Assembly: GCF_005938385.1 (NCBI RefSeq)
Contig: NZ_VCRA01000006.1
Span: forward strand, 62,001-126,000
Source: Paenibacillus mesophilus
GTDB taxonomy: Bacteria; Bacillota; Bacilli; Paenibacillales; NBRC-103111
Direction: 5' to 3'
Length of the DNA: 64,000 nucleotides
Positions 59,832 through 64,000 of this stretch are shown here, one piece after another; within the stretch, counting starts at the first letter, position 1, and the number at the start of each line of letters is the position of its first letter. The notes under the pieces are model-generated. The model worked only from the letters and a program-made list of their open reading frames with translations, had not been told where the DNA came from and ran no database searches. The translations under genes were made by a program, and so were the position numbers.

Positions 59832-60398
59832 TTAGAAAGTGGAAATCAAGTCGCGCAGCTCTTTCACGATGACGGCATGGTAGCCGGTTCCTTCGCCGTA
59901 CTGCGCCATCATCTCGGTGCGAGCGACTTTGATGTTCTCTTCATAATCGGGCGCATTCCGGTCCGGATTCGCCTGTTTGAACTGGATCATGACCTCCTGA
60001 ACATGCTTCGGACGCGGTCCCCATTGACCGAGTACGAATCCGCCCGTGTCGGTGAAAATCACGACCGGAATCGACCGGCCGCCCATCGTAAGGAATTGAT
60101 CCATCGTATCGGTATGCTCTTCCATGATCAGCACTTCCACCGGGATTCCGGAGTTTTCCAGCGCCCGGAACACGACCGGGACGTTGCGGACGACGTCGCC
60201 GCACCAATCCGCCGCCAATATGAGGCAGCGCAAATCATCGCGGTTCGACAGCGATTCGAAAAAGTCGCGGTCGTCGTCGGAAGTCCATTCGAACCGGTTG
60301 GACCAATCGAGAAATTTATCCTGGTTTTTCGTCATCCGGTCGATAAATTGCTGAGGCTCCAACCCTTTGCCCAGCTTGTCGGCCAAGTTTTTGCTCAT
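59832..60398 (-). CDS. Thioredoxin-family protein with a single active-site cysteine
   Basis: A 188-aa protein of the Thioredoxin_9 type. The expected CxxC site reads LAADWCGDVVRNVP, with the second cysteine replaced by valine, so dithiol exchange by the usual mechanism is impossible. RSIPVVIFTDTGG contains the cis-proline loop. A monothiol reductase or bacillithiol-linked role is possible. Cotranscribed with the MBL hydrolase. Confidence 0.82.
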   Translation of the reverse strand: MSKNLADKLGKGLEPQQFIDRMTKNQDKFLDWSNRFEWTSDDDRDFFESLSNRDDLRCLILAADWCGDVVRNVPVVFRALENSGIPVEVLIMEEHTDTMDQFLTMGGRSIPVVIFTDTGGFVLGQWGPRPKHVQEVMIQFKQANPDRNAPDYEENIKVARTEMMAQYGEGTGYHAVIVKELRDLISTF

Positions 60399-60488
60399 GG
60401 CTATCCCTCCTTCATAATGTTGCCACCTCTATTTTATCTGATTACGTTTATCCATGTCCATTCGGGCCGCAATTCCCCCGCCACAGCC

Positions 60489-60600
60489 AAAAAAACCACG
60501 AAAGACGCAGGCGGCCTTAACCGCTCAGGAACTGTCACGTAATTACTAGCCGACTCACGAGCAGCTATGTGATAACGTGACAGTCCTTTGTCCTTCGTGG
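60489..60600 (-). terminator. Large two-stage terminator hairpin after the DedA-NERD gene
   Basis: Outer arms CCACGAA/TTCGTGG (60496-60502 with 60594-60600) and inner arms ACTGTCACGT/ACGTGACAGT (60531-60540 with 60575-60584). On the minus strand the outer stem is followed by seven T. Confidence 0.65.
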
Positions 60601-60622
60601 CAATTGGTGCTCTGTTTTATCG

Positions 60623-61738
60623 CTACTTGCCGGAGCCGCTCTGCTCTTCGAGCAGCTTGACGATCCGTCCGACCTGCTCCCCGGCTAACTCCTGCTTCGC
60701 TTTGTAAGACCTTATGTACGAGGGAAGCTTGTCCGGCGTAAGCGCAGCGAATCCGGGGCTTTGGCCCGTAATCGTTGCATCCGGGTGGGTCAAGCAAATG
60801 ACGCCGACGACTTCGGCTTTGATCTGATTGCGCCTGAGCAAATTTTTGAGCGCGAATTCCCGGCGGTACGCCTGGGCGGTCGGATCATCCGGCGACCCTG
60901 CCGTTCCCGGCTCGGCGATCCGTTCCGCGAATCGGATTTCGCCGGCTGTGTTATTGAGCTCGATATGAAATACTCCGTTCGGCCCTATGACGATACGATC
61001 CGCCTGCTTTACCGCATCGCCGGTTAAGATGCGTTGGCCGTCCAGCACCCTGTACTCGCTTCCGAGCTGTTCGAGAACGCGCAGTCCACTTGCTTTGCTT
61101 TCCTTGGAGTCTGCAACGGCTGCCGGCCGGGCGGACTTCTTGGACCGTTTATAGAGCAAATAAACGACGTACAAAACGGTTAACGCTACCGCTCCCCAAA
61201 TAATTTCCTGCATATATTCCGCGGCCATCTCGTCGATATTTTTCCAATTGTCTCCGAGCTTCTGGCCCAAGTAAATGAAAAACATCGACCAAGGAATGAC
61301 CGCCAGCGTCGTTAAAATCGTAAACTTGGACAGCGGCATGCGCGCCATACCGGCCGGTACGGAAATCGCATGACGGACGACCGGAATAAATCGGGCTGTG
61401 AAAATAACGCCCGTCCCATATTTGTTGAACCATTGCTCCGACACGTCGATATGGTGCTTGTTGATCAAAATGTATTTGCCGAACTTCTCCAATACCGGTC
61501 TGCCGCCGTAGCGGCCTATCCAATAGACGAAAATTTGAGCGATTACGCCTCCGATCGTGCCGAACACAACCGCCATCCAATAATTGATCTCGCCCTTGGA
61601 AACCAAATAACCGCCGAATGCAAGTACGATTTCGCTAGGAATAATTTCAATCATCAAGCCGAGCATAATTCCCCAATAGCCCAGGTCGGTCAACCAGGAG
61701 GTTGCCGCATCGATCACGCCGTGAATCCAGTCGCTCAT
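60623..61738 (-). CDS. DedA-family membrane protein fused to a NERD-like domain
   Basis: A 371-aa fusion. Residues 1-200 are DedA/SNARE-associated: YWGIMLGLMIEIIPSEIVLA, FGGYLVSKGEINYWMAVVFG, FTARFIPVVRHAISVPAGMA with the functional F-x-R-x-x-P-x-x-R motif, then a last TM (GAVALTVLYVVYLLYKRSKK). Residues ~225-340 look like a NERD nuclease fold (LEQLGSEYRVLDGQRILTGD, ADRIVIGPNGVFHIELNNTA), but the usual E-x-K is E-L-N, so catalysis is doubtful. ATG 61738 chosen; an ATG at 61810 is possible. DedA proteins flip polyprenyl phosphate or phospholipid. Confidence 0.85.
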   Translation of the reverse strand: MSDWIHGVIDAATSWLTDLGYWGIMLGLMIEIIPSEIVLAFGGYLVSKGEINYWMAVVFGTIGGVIAQIFVYWIGRYGGRPVLEKFGKYILINKHHIDVSEQWFNKYGTGVIFTARFIPVVRHAISVPAGMARMPLSKFTILTTLAVIPWSMFFIYLGQKLGDNWKNIDEMAAEYMQEIIWGAVALTVLYVVYLLYKRSKKSARPAAVADSKESKASGLRVLEQLGSEYRVLDGQRILTGDAVKQADRIVIGPNGVFHIELNNTAGEIRFAERIAEPGTAGSPDDPTAQAYRREFALKNLLRRNQIKAEVVGVICLTHPDATITGQSPGFAALTPDKLPSYIRSYKAKQELAGEQVGRIVKLLEEQSGSGK

Positions 61739-62012
61739 CGGTAACCAACTTTCTTTGATATTCTTGAGCGGCGCCCCGCCAATTTCAGAATGCCGGGAGC
61801 CATGTCCCATCCTATTCTACCATAAAGAGGGCATGGACGCACCCGGACTGTAGGCCGGGCGGTATTTTCGCCCGAATCGGCGGCAGAGAACCGCTTCCCC
61901 CTTTTTCCCGGGTCGACCGTTCTCCAGTCATGCCGGAACAAGCCCCCACATACGTTAATAGTGGATGATGGATGACAAGCATTCGGCTTAAAAATGAAGG
62001 AGGAGAACCCGA

Positions 62013-62501
62013 TTGGCCTACGTACCGTCGCACCGCAAACCGAACAGACGCGCTTCCGTCCGGCTATTCGTATTCAAGAAGAAGCAGCTGCTGTTCATAC
62101 TCGGCATACTCATCCTGGCCGCCGCATACGCGCTCTATGCCCGCCAGGAGAAAATCGCCTCCGTCACCGGAACGGCTCTCGATACGCGCACGATCCATAT
62201 GGTTACGGGCGAGTTCAAGGCGACGCTGCCTGACGGCAAACAGCTCGAGGCGTACCGCTGGGATCCGGGCACCGTGATCGTCCGCAAAGGCGAGAAGGTC
62301 AAGCTGAGCATCCGCGGCGTTAATGGAGCAAGCCATCCTTTCATGATCGAAGGGCTCGGTCTCAAGGGCGAAGTAAAGCAAGGAGAAGAAACGATCGTTT
62401 CGTTCAAAGCGGACAAAGCGGGCATATTCCGGATCATTTGTCTCGCCCACCCCGATGCGGCGCACGGCGGCCCGATGATCGGCTATATTGTCGTGAACTG
62501 A
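62013..62501 (+). CDS. Membrane-anchored cupredoxin
   Basis: A 162-aa protein starting at TTG 62013, eight bases after AGGAGGAG. A basic N terminus, one TM (LLFILGILILAAAYALYARQ), then an outside cupredoxin domain. Type-1 copper ligands are visible: H in GASHPFMIEG, and C, H and M in IICLAHPDAAHGGPMIG. Likely electron transfer or copper handling at the outer membrane face. Stands alone after a 270-bp gap with hairpin-like GC-rich sequence. Confidence 0.85.
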   Translation: MAYVPSHRKPNRRASVRLFVFKKKQLLFILGILILAAAYALYARQEKIASVTGTALDTRTIHMVTGEFKATLPDGKQLEAYRWDPGTVIVRKGEKVKLSIRGVNGASHPFMIEGLGLKGEVKQGEETIVSFKADKAGIFRIICLAHPDAAHGGPMIGYIVVN

Positions 62502-62570
62502 CCGCTCCCCCAGTAGCCTAGCGGCGGCCCTCTGCATATGGTAATAGCAGAGAGGAGCGGGTGATGCGGC

Positions 62571-62897
62571 ATGATGAGGCCTGCAGGCGAGAAGCACAGC
62601 GAGAAGCATAACCAAAACTTGCCTACTTTGCGGAAAATACGCCGGGCGTGCAACAAGGAGCTGTACCGGACGGTCAAACGGCTGAAAATATGGGTTCCCC
62701 CGGCCCAGCTCGCCGAAGCCGAGGAGCTGTATTTAAAAAAAGTAGTGCTTAACCTGCAATATATCGCGGAAAACAGCAGCAACCGCAAATTGCTGTCCGA
62801 TTGGTGGGACGAGAACGTCTGCCAGGAAATCGCGGCGCTTTGGAACGTCGAGCCTGCCGATTTGTCGCGGGCGTTCCGGGACGCGTTCGGAGGGTAG
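62571..62897 (+). CDS. Hypothetical basic protein, 108 aa
   Basis: Basic helical N-terminal half (LPTLRKIRRACNKELYRTVK) and a tryptophan-containing C-terminal half (LLSDWWDENVCQEIAALWNV, ADLSRAFRDAFGG). No TM or signal. ATG at 62571 (or 62574) with GAGGAG at a long distance. No family recognised. It lies between the cupredoxin and sinI. Confidence 0.6.
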   Translation: MMRPAGEKHSEKHNQNLPTLRKIRRACNKELYRTVKRLKIWVPPAQLAEAEELYLKKVVLNLQYIAENSSNRKLLSDWWDENVCQEIAALWNVEPADLSRAFRDAFGG

Positions 62898-63069
62898 ACG
62901 GCTGCCGCGACCGATCGAATAAGCCGGGTCCGGACAGGATTGCGGCTTGTTCGCGTTCCGCGTACACCGCCCCTCCCCCCTTAAACGGAGGACGAGCCAC
63001 GAATCCTATGAAACGACGTCACTTGCATTCAAGCGACAACCAACCCAACCAATAGGGGGAAGTTACGAC

Positions 63070-63222
63070 ATGCAAGGCTTACGCCACCTGCAACACGATT
63101 CCAAGCTGGACCCGAACTGGATTCACCTGATGCTCGCAGCCAAACAAATCGGCATCACTGTCGAGGAGATTCGTAAATTTTTGCGGCAAAGTCCGCCCGG
63201 ATCCGATGAGCCCGAGTCATAA
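63070..63222 (+). CDS. sinI: SinI-like anti-repressor
   Basis: A 50-aa protein. LDPNWIHLMLAAKQIGITVE followed by EIRKFL is the SinI/SinR dimerisation motif (compare LDQEWVELMVEAKEANISPE in B. subtilis SinI). ATG at 63070 with GGGGGAA upstream; the longer in-frame extension to 62947 is spurious. It would bind SinR and relieve repression of matrix genes. Confidence 0.85.
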   Translation: MQGLRHLQHDSKLDPNWIHLMLAAKQIGITVEEIRKFLRQSPPGSDEPES

Positions 63223-63231
63223 CGGGCTTTT
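63209..63231 (+). terminator. Terminator overlapping the sinI stop
   Basis: Stem AGCCCG/CGGGCT (63209-63214 with 63223-63228), then TTT. Weak T-run, so partial read-through to sinR is possible. Confidence 0.55.
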
Positions 63232-63385
63232 ACGGTTGTCTCCTTTTGCAATCGCTTTCAGTACGGCCCATTCCGTTCTTTAGCTGTATAAATCCCGTGA
63301 TCCGCATGCATTTTACTGCCATTTTTGTTATGATGGGAGTACAGATTAGACAGCTGAGAACGGTACGTTAAAAGGGGATAATCGC

Positions 63386-63706
63386 ATGATAGGCAAACGC
63401 GTGAAAGAATTGCGTCTTACGAAAGGGCTTTCGCTCAGCGAGTTGGCCGAGAAGGCCGGGGTCGCCAAATCGTACTTGAGCTCGATCGAGCGGGATATTC
63501 AAACGAATCCTTCCATCCATTTGCTGGAAAAAATTTGCGCGGTGCTCGAAGTTCCGATCGAGGCGTTTTTGAACGACAAAAAAACTACGGCACAGGAGCT
63601 CGACGCCGAATGGATCGAGCTGGTGCGGGAAGCGATGGCTTCCGGAATCAGCAAAGAACAGTTTCTCGAGTTTCTCGAATTCAATAAATGGCGCAACAGC
63701 AGGTAA
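63386..63706 (+). CDS. sinR: SinR-like master repressor of biofilm formation
   Basis: A 106-aa XRE repressor. N-terminal MIGKRVKELRLTKGLSLSEL and AEKAGVAKSYLSSIERDIQT are nearly the same as B. subtilis SinR. C-terminal SIN domain ELDAEWIELVREAMASGISK, then EQFLEFLEFNKWRNS. It binds as tetramer and is held off by SinI. Transcribed 163 bp after sinI, in the order known from Bacillus. In this window the SLH/giant/tad locus and sugar clusters are potential targets but no SinR box was traced. Confidence 0.93.
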   Translation: MIGKRVKELRLTKGLSLSELAEKAGVAKSYLSSIERDIQTNPSIHLLEKICAVLEVPIEAFLNDKKTTAQELDAEWIELVREAMASGISKEQFLEFLEFNKWRNSR

Positions 63707-63715
63707 TGGCCGAAA

Positions 63716-63742
63716 ACGGCGCAACAATCGGCGCCGTCTCTT
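63716..63742 (+). terminator. sinR terminator
   Basis: Stem ACGGCGC/GCGCCGT (63716-63722 with 63731-63737) followed by CTCTTG; the T-run is short. Confidence 0.55.
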
Positions 63743-63764
63743 GAAACTCCATCATAATCGCAGC

Positions 63765-64000
63765 TTACTGTGCTTCGATCGCCTCAACCCGTGCGGCGAG
63801 TTCTTGAACCGCTTTAATCAGAGGGGCGATAAATTCGGTATAACGCAATCCGTAGGCGATATCGCCGGCCTCGCTTCCACTGCTATCCCGAGCCTGAACC
63901 GGAGAGCGACTCAACGCGGCAAACTCGTTATCCGACATGCCCAACCCGTGTATTAACCGTTCTATATCCTGCGCAAGCAGCCCGTAATGCACTTTCCCGC
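63765..64000 (-). CDS. C-terminal part of an S74-chaperone-domain protein, cut by the right edge
   Basis: The frame is open to 64000. The visible end reads VHYGLLAQDIERLIHGLGMS, then GDIAYGLRYTEFIAPLIKAV and QELAARVEAIEAQ. G-x-x-AQ-(D/E)-(I/V)-E and YGLRY-x-EFIAPLIKAVQEL are the core and trimeric coiled-coil end of peptidase S74/endosialidase-type chaperones found on phage tail spikes. The body lies outside the window. The GTG at 63992 is not the start because the frame continues upstream. Confidence 0.8.
   Translation of the reverse strand, partial: GKVHYGLLAQDIERLIHGLGMSDNEFAALSRSPVQARDSSGSEAGDIAYGLRYTEFIAPLIKAVQELAARVEAIEAQ

Overview
The window looks like chromosome from a spore-forming, moderately GC-rich Gram-positive of the Paenibacillaceae (Paenibacillus/Cohnella-like). 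The pointers are a sinI-sinR pair at the right end, an AbrB-type regulator, an S-layer-homology (SLH) protein, YesM/YesN two-component genes, and several lipoprotein sugar-binding proteins whose ABC permeases come without a dedicated ATPase. I see no rRNA, tRNA or CRISPR array.

Positions 1 to about 12960 are the early and immunity end of a temperate phage. Reading leftwards from a three-operator switch (9067-9149) are a Cro-like repressor, small early genes, an AbrB regulator, an SMC-like ATPase, a UvrD helicase and, cut by the left edge, a replication initiator whose own coding sequence carries six 17-bp palindromes (a probable origin). Reading rightwards are the CI-like repressor, a lipoprotein that may give superinfection exclusion, an ImmA/IrrE protease, a resolvase-like protein lacking the catalytic serine, and a large serine integrase.

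Positions 12960-27242 are a minus-strand surface locus: an SLH protein, a 2426-residue exported multidomain protein, then a Tad/Flp pilus assembly set (CpaB, TadZ, CpaF, TadB, TadC) and two tiny paralogous pilin-like genes. A third pilin-like reading frame starts after them and runs straight into the prophage end, so the phage appears to be integrated in the tad operon.

Positions 27243-34200 hold a nitroreductase/TetR/ABC-2-type membrane protein group, an AT-rich esterase, and an ArsA/GET3-like ATPase with a MarR regulator whose operators can be read in the sequence. Positions 34437-55636 are a carbohydrate or surface-glycan region. It contains two copies of a gene pair (solute-binding lipoprotein followed by a Tat-exported beta-helix protein), a sialidase-like BNR protein, an FAD oxidoreductase under a divergent IclR regulator, and a complete importer operon (two permeases, YesM, YesN, binding protein, Gfo/Idh/MocA oxidoreductase). 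Two related MITE-like elements flank the binding-protein gene of that operon. A diguanylate cyclase and a Nudix hydrolase follow.

Positions 55861-64000 are more housekeeping-like: AraC regulators, pyruvate kinase, an MBL-fold hydrolase, a thioredoxin-like protein, a DedA-NERD fusion, a membrane cupredoxin and sinI/sinR. The right edge cuts a second protein with a phage-type S74 intramolecular chaperone domain.
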